A stretch of DNA of 64,000 nucleotides from contig CAWBTE010000006.1 in NCBI GenBank assembly GCA_963791615.1, positions 1,364,001 to 1,428,000 on the forward strand. The letters run 5' to 3'. The notes under the pieces were generated by a model that did no database searches, was not told the DNA's origin, and saw only the letters and a program-made list of their open reading frames with translations. The stretch comes from CAILZL01 sp963791615 (GTDB lineage Bacteria; Pseudomonadota; Gammaproteobacteria; Steroidobacterales; Steroidobacteraceae). Made by a program: the position numbers and the translations under genes. Of this stretch, positions 34,901-43,277 are shown piece by piece. The first letter of the stretch is position 1. Every line of letters starts with the position of its first letter.

Positions 34901-35000
34901 CCCCTCTCCCTGAGGGAGAGGGTTGGGGTGAGGGTGATACAAGGTGGTGGGCAGGTGGCGAGAAAACCCTCACCCTGCCCTCTCCCTCAGGGAGAGGGAG
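34901..35000. repeat. Palindromic repeat between ubiE and ubiJ
   Basis: cccctctccctgagggagag followed by ggttggggtgaggg is answered by accctcaccctgccctctcc and ctcagggagaggg, so two copies of a common CT-rich repeat face each other around about 30 bases. The final ggagagggag serves as the Shine-Dalgarno sequence for ubiJ. Confidence 0.85.
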
Positions 35001-35009
35001 CTGAAACAC

Positions 35010-35612
35010 ATGCTGCTATCAACGCTCGAAGCCACACTGAATCGCAACATCGCTGCTTCATCTGCTGCACGAACATTATGTGCGCGACTCAATGGCAAGA
35101 CCTTGCGCCTGCAACTGACCGGCTTGCCACTGGAGTTTCTGCTGCGCGCCGAAGCCGGGCGCGTGCAACTGAGCCGTGATGACAGCATCGTTGCTGACGC
35201 CAGACTATCCGGCAGTCCGCTGGGGTTACTCAATCTTGCAGCGAAGCAGGCTACGTCCCAGGTTAACAATCTGGGCGGCAGCTCGGTACGCATCGAAGGC
35301 GATGCCGAAGTGGCGCAGGGCTTCAGCGAATTGCTCAAACAGGCCAGACCTGACATTGAAGAAGAGCTGTCACGCGTAGTGGGTGACGTGGCCGCACATC
35401 AGCTGGGTAACACCGCGCGCAGCCTGCTGGGTTTTGGCCGTCGTGTCGGCAAGACTTTTCTGCAGAACGTCGGCGAATACCTGAGCGAAGAAGGTCGTGA
35501 CGTGCCCAGCAGGACTGAAGCGGATGAATTCACCCGCCATGTGGATGTGTTGCGTGATGATGCCGAGCGCCTTGACGCGCGATTGACCGCACTTGAACGC
35601 CAGAAGCAATAA
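35010..35612 (+). CDS. ubiJ: Ubiquinone biosynthesis accessory factor UbiJ (SCP2 domain)
   Basis: 200 residues from ATG 35010 (MLLSTLEATLNRNIAAS); the longer frame upstream is repeat-encoded. The SCP2 lipid-binding fold is visible in LNGKTLRLQLTGLPLEFLLR, VADARLSGSPLGLLNL and GSSVRIEGDAEVAQGFSELL, with a C-terminal helical tail (DEFTRHVDVLRDDAERLDAR). UbiJ with UbiK holds the hydrophobic ubiquinone intermediates in the soluble Ubi complex. It lies between ubiE and ubiB. Confidence 0.92.
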   Translation: MLLSTLEATLNRNIAASSAARTLCARLNGKTLRLQLTGLPLEFLLRAEAGRVQLSRDDSIVADARLSGSPLGLLNLAAKQATSQVNNLGGSSVRIEGDAEVAQGFSELLKQARPDIEEELSRVVGDVAAHQLGNTARSLLGFGRRVGKTFLQNVGEYLSEEGRDVPSRTEADEFTRHVDVLRDDAERLDARLTALERQKQ

Positions 35613-35631
35613 CCGATAAACAGAACTGAAC

Positions 35632-37263
35632 ATGAACCTCCGCGTCTTCTCACGGCTACTGCAAATCCATCGCGTTCTGGTCAAACACGGGCTGGACGAG
35701 TTTGTGCAGGGCACGCGCTTCGCCGGCCCGTTGAAACTGGCGTATCTGGCTTCGCCTGCTGCGTGGTTCCAGATCAAACACAAGGGCACGCGCGGCGAAC
35801 GCCTGCGGCTGGCGCTGGAAGAACTCGGCCCGATTTTCATGAAGTTCGGCCAGACGTTATCGACACGCCGCGACCTGTTACCACCTGACATCGCCGATGA
35901 ACTGGCCAAGCTGCAGGATCGTGTACCGCCGTTTGATGCGGCGCAGGCCCGCATGCTGATTGAAACAGCACTGGGAAAACCAGTTGGCGAAGTGTTTGCG
36001 CAGTTTGACGAGGCACCCCTCGCCGCCGCCACCATTGCACAGGTACACAGCGCCACACTGCAGGATGGCAGCGAAGTCATTGTCAAAGTCGTGCGTCCCG
36101 GCATTCGCCCCCTTATTGATCGCGATATCGAAGTGCTGAATGCCCTGGCCCAATTGGCGTTGCAGTACTGGAGCGTGGGCCAGAAACTCAAGCCGGTTGA
36201 AGTAGTCCGCGAGTACGAAAAGACCATCCTTGATGAACTGGATCTGATGCGTGAAGCCGCGAACGCCTCGCAACTGCGCCATAACTTCCAGGGCTCACGT
36301 CTGCTGTATGCACCCAAGGTTTATTTCGATCTGTGCCGCAGCAATGTGATGGTGATGGAACGTGTACGTGGCGTGCAGATCAGCGATATGGATGAACTGC
36401 GGCGTCGCAACGTCAACATCCAGTATCTGGCTGAAATTGGCGTGGAGATTTTCTTTACGCAGGTGTTCCGCCACAACTTTTTTCACGCCGACATGCATCC
36501 CGGCAATATCTTTGTGTTGACGGAAGATCCGCAGCATCCAGTGTATGCCGCGGTGGACTTCGGCATTGTCGGCACGCTCGACCCGCGCGATCAGCATTAT
36601 CTGGCGGAAAATTTCCTCGCTTTCTTCAATCACGACTTCCGCCGCGTCGCGCAGTTACACATTGATTCCGGCTGGCTGCCTGCCGGCACGCGCGTGGATG
36701 AAGTGGAATCAGCCGTGCGCACGGTATGCGAACCCATTTTCAACAAACCGCTGCGCGAGATTTCTTTTGGTCAGGTGCTGATGCGCCTGTTCGAAGCTGC
36801 ACAACGCTTCGACATGGAAATCCAGCCGCAACTGATTCTGCTGCAGAAAACCCTGTTGCAGATCGAAGGCCTCGGCCGTCAGCTGTATCCCGACCTCGAC
36901 CTGTGGAAAACCGCCAAACCCATCATGACCGAGTGGATGCATACCCGCATGAGCCCGCGTGGCGTGTTGCGTGAATGGAGGAAGCAGTTACCCGACATCG
37001 GCGAAGCCGTGCGCACCATACCGACACTGATCCAGCAAGCCCTGATGCAGGCGGCCGAAGGCCGCTATCGCGTCAACGTGAAAAATGATGGCGTGGAAGA
37101 ACTGCGCCGTGAGTTGCAAGCTTCAGCTCGACGTCGCGACCGCACCATTCTTGCGTCTGCGATGTTTTTCAGCGGCATCACTTGGTGCGCACTGGTGCTC
37201 GACCCGATCTGGCCGGGCATTGCCTGTTTGGTGGCGAGCGTGATTGTGTTGTGGCGGCGCTAA
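35632..37263 (+). CDS. ubiB: UbiB, ABC1/ADCK-family atypical kinase
   Basis: 543 residues. Hallmarks are the KxGQ region (LGPIFMKFGQTLSTRRDLLP), the Ala-rich loop in place of a glycine loop (APLAAATIAQVHSATL), VIVKVVRPGI (invariant Lys), ELDLMREAANASQLRHNF, the catalytic HADMHPGNIFV and AVDFGIVG. Two C-terminal membrane helices end WPGIACLVASVIVLWRR. UbiB supports ubiquinone synthesis by ATPase activity. A diverged copy of this C-terminal tail occurs 300 bases downstream (37557-37616). Confidence 0.96.
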   Translation: MNLRVFSRLLQIHRVLVKHGLDEFVQGTRFAGPLKLAYLASPAAWFQIKHKGTRGERLRLALEELGPIFMKFGQTLSTRRDLLPPDIADELAKLQDRVPPFDAAQARMLIETALGKPVGEVFAQFDEAPLAAATIAQVHSATLQDGSEVIVKVVRPGIRPLIDRDIEVLNALAQLALQYWSVGQKLKPVEVVREYEKTILDELDLMREAANASQLRHNFQGSRLLYAPKVYFDLCRSNVMVMERVRGVQISDMDELRRRNVNIQYLAEIGVEIFFTQVFRHNFFHADMHPGNIFVLTEDPQHPVYAAVDFGIVGTLDPRDQHYLAENFLAFFNHDFRRVAQLHIDSGWLPAGTRVDEVESAVRTVCEPIFNKPLREISFGQVLMRLFEAAQRFDMEIQPQLILLQKTLLQIEGLGRQLYPDLDLWKTAKPIMTEWMHTRMSPRGVLREWRKQLPDIGEAVRTIPTLIQQALMQAAEGRYRVNVKNDGVEELRRELQASARRRDRTILASAMFFSGITWCALVLDPIWPGIACLVASVIVLWRR

Positions 37264-37327
37264 AAACACTGAGCTTGCTCATCTAAAAGCAATGAAAGAC
37301 CGGACACGTCTAAAAGGACTTGATGAG

Positions 37328-37540
37328 ATGCCAAGGCCGCGGCGCACATTGCGTGAGTGGTACTTCTCTTTTCGTGCTCGACTCAAGTATTCGAAACGCC
37401 TGGCTTGGTTGCGGGCTGCTCTGAGACTGATTGGTATCCTGCTCCTGATTCTGATTGCCGCTCATTTAGCAGGGTATCCTGTCTTGGAACACCTGAAAAA
37501 CATCGAGGCATTTCTGCCAAATTCAAGTGGCGCGTCCTGA
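37328..37540 (+). CDS. Small membrane protein of unknown function
   Basis: 70 residues from ATG 37328 (aagga about 11 bases upstream), or up to 98 from 37244, which overlaps ubiB. A basic N-terminus (PRPRRTLREWYFSFRARLKY) precedes one membrane helix (LIGILLLILIAAHLAG). No family is recognised. It lies exactly between ubiB and a duplicate ubiB tail, so it may have arrived together with that tail. The expression unit is unclear. Confidence 0.4.
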   Translation: MPRPRRTLREWYFSFRARLKYSKRLAWLRAALRLIGILLLILIAAHLAGYPVLEHLKNIEAFLPNSSGAS

Positions 37541-37556
37541 CCAGGACAAGTGTGAG

Positions 37557-37616
37557 CCAGCGTGGCCGGGGGTGCTGTGCCTGGTGGGTAGCGTTGTGAC
37601 TTTGTGGCGACGGTGA
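37557..37616 (+). pseudogene. Diverged second copy of the ubiB 3' end
   Basis: The frame reads PAWPGVLCLVGSVVTLWRR and stop, which parallels the ubiB end PIWPGIACLVASVIVLWRR and stop at 37207-37263. It has no start of its own. The DNA is clearly related but not identical. The arrangement suggests insertion at the ubiB 3' end of a segment that brought a replacement terminus, or a decayed tandem duplication. The rest of the gap up to 37696 shows nothing else. Confidence 0.55.
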
Positions 37617-37696
37617 TTGGTGCTGATTGATAATTTTCCAGCAAACTCATCCGGCTTCTCGACGCACCATTTATACCTCGGGGTGCACTCAGACGC

Positions 37697-37912
37697 TCAC
37701 TCTTTCTCACCATACGTCGCGATTGAGTCTTGAACCTGCATAGTCCGTAAAGCATCGGGTTGCACATGCTCAACCACTCCATCTCGACTCACTACCACGG
37801 TCATACCCATGCGGCGCGCTAGCTCAACTGCCTGATGAGCCGCCCGCTGCAAAGCCACTTTCGAAAAACGCAGATCAGCATCGCGCGCTTGCTCAATCGG
37901 CCGTTTATTCAT
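37697..37912 (-). CDS. Small protein paired with a zeta-like kinase
   Basis: 71 residues. It is hydrophilic, with an N-terminal motif (NKRPIEQARDADLRFSKVAL), a helix (AAHQAVELARRMGMTVVV) and a short beta stretch (SRDGVVEHVQP). Its start overlaps the end of the zeta-like gene by eight bases, implying coupled translation. I do not recognise a named family; the position makes it a candidate antitoxin or partner. Confidence 0.7.
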   Translation of the reverse strand: MNKRPIEQARDADLRFSKVALQRAAHQAVELARRMGMTVVVSRDGVVEHVQPDALRTMQVQDSIATYGEKE

Positions 37913-38438
37913 GGTTCTCACTCCAGTCCAGTAACTCAGGCTGTGCGCCGGAATTGTCATACAACGCCCACGCATCGACACAAGGGGCATATAACCGTTC
38001 AAAGTTGTTACGACCGGCAACAAAACGACGGCGTATTACCGCTTCCGGCACACCGTGCCCACCTTGTCGCACCCGCTGAGCCACCCGCGCAAGCGCCTCC
38101 TCGGCGCTTGCCAATTGCAGGAAGATCAGCTTGACGCGATAGCCTGCACCACGCCATTGCTCGATCAAGCGCATATAGCCGCGCCCTGCCAGTGTAGTTT
38201 CAAATGCGAAACTGTCGCGCTCAGCGAAATGACGAGCTATCTCCTGCAGCATCAGTCGACCTGCCTGAACTGCTACGGATTCCGGAGCGAATGGGGCGAG
38301 TCCAGCGGCAATCAGATCAGCATTTACAAACACCGGGCAACCAGCCTCTTTGGGCAAGAACTCACGCGCAAAAGTGGTTTTCCCAGCTCCATTTGGCCCG
38401 GCAATGATGATGATACGCAGCGGCGATTGCTTGATCAT
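37905..38438 (-). CDS. Zeta-toxin-like P-loop kinase
   Basis: 177 residues from ATG 38438 (MIKQSPLRIIIIAGPNGAGK). Walker A is GPNGAGKT (14-21). It is followed by the zeta-family substrate region FVNADLIAAGLAPFAPESVA with the NAD motif, an FETTLAGRGYMRLIEQW block and the arginine-bearing lid RRRFVAGRNNFERLY. Classical zeta toxins phosphorylate UDP-N-acetylglucosamine and block wall synthesis. The start overlaps the stop of a small upstream frame (ATGA) and the end overlaps a 71-residue gene, so it is the centre of a compact three-frame locus. Confidence 0.8.
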   Translation of the reverse strand: MIKQSPLRIIIIAGPNGAGKTTFAREFLPKEAGCPVFVNADLIAAGLAPFAPESVAVQAGRLMLQEIARHFAERDSFAFETTLAGRGYMRLIEQWRGAGYRVKLIFLQLASAEEALARVAQRVRQGGHGVPEAVIRRRFVAGRNNFERLYAPCVDAWALYDNSGAQPELLDWSENHE

Positions 38439-38687
38439 GCTCCAAGATCCGGAGTCGGCGCGCGCGGCTTGCATCCAATCAGTTTGCCATGCAACCGAAG
38501 GTCTTTAAGCAAATCCGCCATACTCAAGTTCGGTTCCCGACCGCGAACTTTGAACACCGCATTATCCAGACGAGTCTCTCGCCAGGTCGTTCGGCGTGCC
38601 CGAACCGACGCCCAAGTACAGCAGTGCTGCTGTCTCTGCTGCAATGGTTCTGATCGTTTGGGCTGGTGGCGCGTCTGCATACGTCAT
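38435..38687 (-). CDS. Possible small gene upstream of the zeta-like kinase (frameshifted)
   Basis: Two frames join if one extra base at about 38575 is removed, giving 83 residues: MTYADAPPAQTIRTIAAETA ... YLGVGSGTPNDLAR, then LDNAVFKVRGREPNLSMADL ... APTPDLGA. The stop overlaps the kinase start as ATGA, which argues for a real translated gene. The unshifted alternative is a GTG-started 40-residue frame from 38557. No family is recognised; an antitoxin role would be inferred only from position. Confidence 0.35.
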
Positions 38688-38733
38688 CGTAATGCGTTGC
38701 CGGCACAACATCAAAGCAACATTACCACTCACC

Positions 38734-39498
38734 TTACCCCGCCAGCTCCACCCACGTCGCCACCCCCACCGCACACTGCTCGCCATCTTCATCAAACAGC
38801 GCCGTGCCCACCTTGTGTTTGCGGCCTTCGATCATGATCTGCCAGCTGAGGACCACGCAGGGTTCATCGACATGCACGCTGCGATCAATGAACACTGACA
38901 GTTCGCCGAGCAAGGCCGTGCGGCCAACAGGCACTGAAGCAAACGCACCGGGGCAGTCCAGCGCCGCCCAGATGAACTCGGGACGCACTTTGCCATCGCC
39001 ATCAGCGAGTTCTGCATGCGGCAGCCACGGTGCGGCATACACATTGGTGTCCGGCAGCTTGCCGGCAAACACCCGCAGGCCATCATTCACCGCACGCTTC
39101 GGACCGCATACAAAACAGGTCGGGAAGGGATGCTGGTGATGCCCGGTGTAATGCACCGCGGCATCCAGCGCCTGCACATAGCTGGGCGGTTTGGGCACAT
39201 GGGTATGCAAGCGAGTATGGGCATGCGCGGCATTGGCCGCCGCAATCAGCTGCTCACCGCGCTTGAGATGCCACTTGCCGGACACCGAATCAAGCAGCAG
39301 GTCGAGATCGGTATCCAGCGGTGGCGGCTTGTACAGACGCACACTGAGCGGTTGATTGACGGTTGCCGCCATCAGCCCGCAAATGTAGCCGCCGTTGGCG
39401 GAGTCGGGCGGGCCGTTGTAGCGGGAGTTGATGCGCAGAATTTTGTTCACAGTGTCATGCAATGTATGCGCATGACACCGGGAAACCAATAGCGACAA
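38734..39498 (-). CDS. Hotdog-fold thioesterase-like protein
   Basis: 254 residues as drawn; a GTG at 39450 would trim 16 residues and fits better with the conserved start INSRYNGPPDSANGGYICGL. The sequence has the look of acyl-CoA thioesterase hotdog domains (NGGYICGLMA, WAALDCPGAFA, VLSWQIMIEGRKHKVGTALF), with a Cys-rich FPTCFVCGPKR loop in the middle. The substrate is unknown. It lies 22 bases beyond the DUF4175 gene on the same strand, so may be the last gene of that operon. Confidence 0.65.
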   Translation of the reverse strand: MSLLVSRCHAHTLHDTVNKILRINSRYNGPPDSANGGYICGLMAATVNQPLSVRLYKPPPLDTDLDLLLDSVSGKWHLKRGEQLIAAANAAHAHTRLHTHVPKPPSYVQALDAAVHYTGHHQHPFPTCFVCGPKRAVNDGLRVFAGKLPDTNVYAAPWLPHAELADGDGKVRPEFIWAALDCPGAFASVPVGRTALLGELSVFIDRSVHVDEPCVVLSWQIMIEGRKHKVGTALFDEDGEQCAVGVATWVELAG

Positions 39499-39520
39499 TC
39501 ACTGCAAACGCAGCGCAGGA

Positions 39521-42500
39521 TTATTCCTTGCTTAACCGCCGGTAGTACTCGGCCACCGCGTCTTCATAGTCACTGGGTACAGGTTCGGTCACGGCGCTGC
39601 GTACGGTCTGTTTTGACTTGCGCTCGCTGGCCTGCGCCAGCCTCAACTCCAGCTGCTCCATCAATGCCACGGCGGTGGGTTCGGCGCCGCTGCGAATGCC
39701 GGTACCGTTGTTGCCAGTGCGTAGCGTGTTGAGCTGCTGGGTCAGATCCTGCAATTGCTGCGCTTCCTGTTGAGTCAGACGACCGCGCTGGTTGAGTTCA
39801 TTGATGGCGGCTTGTGCATTGCGCATGGCGTTGTTGATGTTGCCACTCAGGTTGGGCCGCGTACCGTTGGCCGGGTTGGCATTGTTGCCGCCATTGATTG
39901 CCTGCCAGCCATTGTTGAATCCGCCCGCGCCACCTCCCCCGCCTGTCTGCTGCCCGGATTGCCCTTGTCCCTGACCCTCGCCCTTGACCTTGGTCTGGCC
40001 CTGGCCTTGCTGTTGACCTTGCCCCATACCCTGAGCTTGGCCTTGGCCTTGGCCACTGGATTGTTGCGAACTGTTCTGATTGCTGGCCTGTTGCGAACCA
40101 CCCGCTGCGCTGGAACCTTGTCCACTGCCCTGGTTACCACTCTGGTTACCACCCTGGGCATTTTGCTGGGCATTCCTCTGCGCAGCACGCTGCTGATTGT
40201 TGAGTTGCTCCAGCTGCTGGCGCAACGCGCGCACTTCGGCCACGGCGTCATCGGCCTTGTCGTTGTTGCTGGCCGAACCTGCACCCTGATTGGCCGCCTG
40301 ACGCAGGTCATCACGCACTTCACGCAAGGTATCGGTCACCAGTGATTCGCTGGCGACGATAAACGGCGCATTGCCGCGTTCGATGTAGGTTGCGGCCACC
40401 GACATGCGTTGATCCACCTTGTTTTCATCCAGCTCACTGGCCGCCTCGGCAATCTGCTGTACGGTTTGTGGCGCCTGTTCCTTGAGATTGCGCTGCGCAT
40501 TGACCATGTCACGCCGCAATGACTGCAACTGCGTGGACAGAGCGCGCTTGTCATTGGCCAGCTGTCGTTCCTGCGGCGTCAGACCCAGCTCATCCACCTG
40601 GCCAGCAGCGGGCGGCTGGGCGCGCAACTGCTTCACGGTGTCCTGTAACTTGCGATCGAACTGCGCCTGTTCTTCATACAGACGACTGGCCTGATCGGCG
40701 ATACCGCTGAGTGAATCCTGCTGCGCCTGTTGCTGATTACGCGCCACGGCATCACTGGCGCCGCTCAGCTGACGCTGCGCTTCGGCGGCAGCACGTTGCG
40801 CACGTGCGCGTTCGCCGGCATCACTATTGTTACGCATGGCATTGGCGGATTCATCCATGGCGCGGATGGCGCTTTGCAGGCGTTGCTGCAGTTCCTGATT
40901 ACTGGCCTGATTACCAGCCTGCTGACTACCTTGTTGTCCACTTTGTTGCCCGGACTGTCCCTGCTGGCCAGACTGCTGACCCTGTTGCCCTTGCTGGCCT
41001 TGTTGCCCCTGTTGTCCTTGTTGTTGAGCCTGCAATTGACGCTGCAACTGCTCGGCTTCACGCTTCAGCGATTCCTGCTGCCAACGTTGTTCCTGCGTCA
41101 TCTGCTGTTGCTGACGGGTGTTGTTGGCCAGCTGCTGCTGACGCCGCGCCAGCTCCTTCAGCTTGTCTTCCAGTTCATCCTGCGTTTCGGCCTGCTGTTC
41201 AGGCGAGGCATTGTTGCGCGACTCATACTGGTTCTTGTTCAGATCCATTTCCAGTTCATACATCTGCGCCATGTCACGGCTGTCCTGCTGCTGTCCGCCC
41301 TGACCACCTTGCCCCTGCTGACCCTGTTGCTGCACCTGAATTTCGTTGAACACCGCTTCGGCGCGCAGGATGTACTGCAAGGCCTGTTGCTCGGGGCCGA
41401 TGGCTTCATCCAGCTCCACCTGATTCAACGCCCTGGCAGCCGGCGTCATCGACGCAATGGCCAGCTTGATGTTGTCAGCGAACTCCTTGGACTGTGCATC
41501 GGTGCTGTCCAGCTCTCGCGCCTCCATACGCTGGGTAAGTGAACTGGCCTGCGCCGCCAGCTTGGTCTGCAATTCGCTGAGCAGTTTGGAGTTGTCCTCA
41601 ATCTTGTCGGCCGCTGCTTCCTTGCCTTCCTGTTCACGAATCAGGTTCCAGGTCGAGACAATAATCTCGCGCTGCCGCTGCGAGATTTCACCCTGCTGTT
41701 CGCCTTGCTGTCCCTGACCCTGGCCACCGGCCTGCTGCGACTGCGAGTAACGCTTGTCGAATGGACGCACATCGACAAAGTACATGTCAGTGCGCACCGT
41801 GTTGCTGTGATCCTTCGCCACCGCGTAGTAGCTGATCAGATCGCCGGGTTTGAGCGCTTCGCCTTTCTCGCTCACCTGTTGCCCAAGGGACTCCAGCTCA
41901 AAAGTATGATCATCTGACACCGTCTGCTTGCCAGCCGGCAATCTTCACGGTCTGCCATTGGCCGCCATTCACGGCGTAGCGCATTTCGACCGCATTCAGG
42001 CCGTAGTCATCACTGGCATCAATGCGCGCCGTGACTTCTTCAATACTGCTGGCGCCGTAATCACGCCCGGGACGCACCACGTTGATTTCAGGTTTGGCGT
42101 CTTCGAGCACGCGAATGAAATAATCATCGCTGAGGCGCACACTTTCGCCAGCCACCTTCGCAGCAATGTAGTAGCGGCCTTCTTTCTCAACCTTGAAATC
42201 CGAGCTGCCCTTGTTACCGTCGGTACTCATGTTCACCGGCTCATCGTTCAGCACCAGCTCGGTTTGTGGCAGTGGCGCATCGGCGCTGATTTCCAGATCA
42301 ATCTGCGTGTCTTTCAACGCTGCCACATCACCGCCCGGTTCCTGCACTTCGGGCTTGCGGCCGGTCCACTTCGGAAAAGTATAGGTAAGTTTGAGATTGT
42401 TGATGTTGGGCAGATCCACCACGCTGATGGTGTAGTCGGCACTGCGCACGCCGGCGGCTGCCACGTAGTACTTCATTGCTTCACGCACCGAGAAGAAGGT

Positions 42501-43277
42501 GAAAGCAAAGCCTGCATCGGTGCGTGTCATGGCCACCTGCTGCCACTGAGGGTTACCTTGCCCATCCGGCGTCTGCACATACACGCTGGCTTCACCGGGC
42601 GCGAAGCCCTGCATCTGCGCCAGCAACGGCACGTTACCGCCGCGTCGCACGGCCTGATCACCGGGCTTGACCAGAATGCTCTGCGCCGGCTTCAGATTCG
42701 ATACCGCCCAGCCGGCCCACAGATAGCGTGTGCCATAACTCCATAGACCTGGCCCGGCAATCGCCAGCCAGATCAGCGTGATGACCGAGGCAGCCGCAAC
42801 AATCAGCGGTAACTGCAATTCACGCGGCCTGATGGTCTGCTCAACCGGAAAACGCTCGGCCACTTTCAGCGTGTCTTCGGCCAATAACTCCGTGAGCGGA
42901 TTGTGCTGTTCACGCGCAGTGTTGAAGGCATCCAGACGACCGCCGAAATCCGGGGCGCGCTGCTCTATGGCGCGTGTCGCATCCTGTTTGAGTTTGCGCA
43001 ACGGCCACACCAGCAGCCACAGCACCAGCGTCACCACCGCCAGCAACAGCAACGCGCGGGCGGTATTGACCACCCAGGCGCTGAAACCCTGTCGCATGGC
43101 GAAGTACACACCCAGCACCGTGATGATCAGCACCGCCGCAGCCAGCGCGGCAGCGGCAATCACATAACGCAGATGTTTGAAGCGCGTGCTGAGCTCGCTG
43201 AGATACTGCTCAAGACGATTTGAAGAACCCCGTGAAGAATCCGGGGTATTCGGGGGACCATTCATCGGTACATTCAT
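39521..43277 (-). CDS. DUF4175-type membrane protein with long Gln/Gly-rich region (frameshifted)
   Basis: Reconstructed to about 1251 residues. Two N-terminal membrane helices (FKHLRYVIAAAALAAAVLII and ARALLLLAVVTLVLWLLVW) and a third near 170 precede Ig-like beta domains. After a +1 shift at about 41926 (KI then PAGKQTVSDDHTFELE) comes an alpha-helical, extremely Gln-rich part with GQQGQQ and GQGQG tracts, ending AVAEYYRRLSKE. DUF4175 is known by sequence only. The start overlaps the stop of the BatA-like gene as ATGA. It is probably envelope-located with the helical part in the periplasm. Confidence 0.7.

Noticed and set aside
40900..41040. Short tandem repeats that might be a CRISPR or minisatellite
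   Set aside because: They are GQQ-coding repeats inside the DUF4175 reading frame, with no constant repeat/spacer periodicity.
40730..41542. Plus-strand open frame of 270 codons rich in Leu opposite the DUF4175 gene
   Set aside because: Leu-rich tracts are the antisense of the Gln (CAG/CAA) tracts in the real gene; no ribosome site or membrane-protein family pattern.
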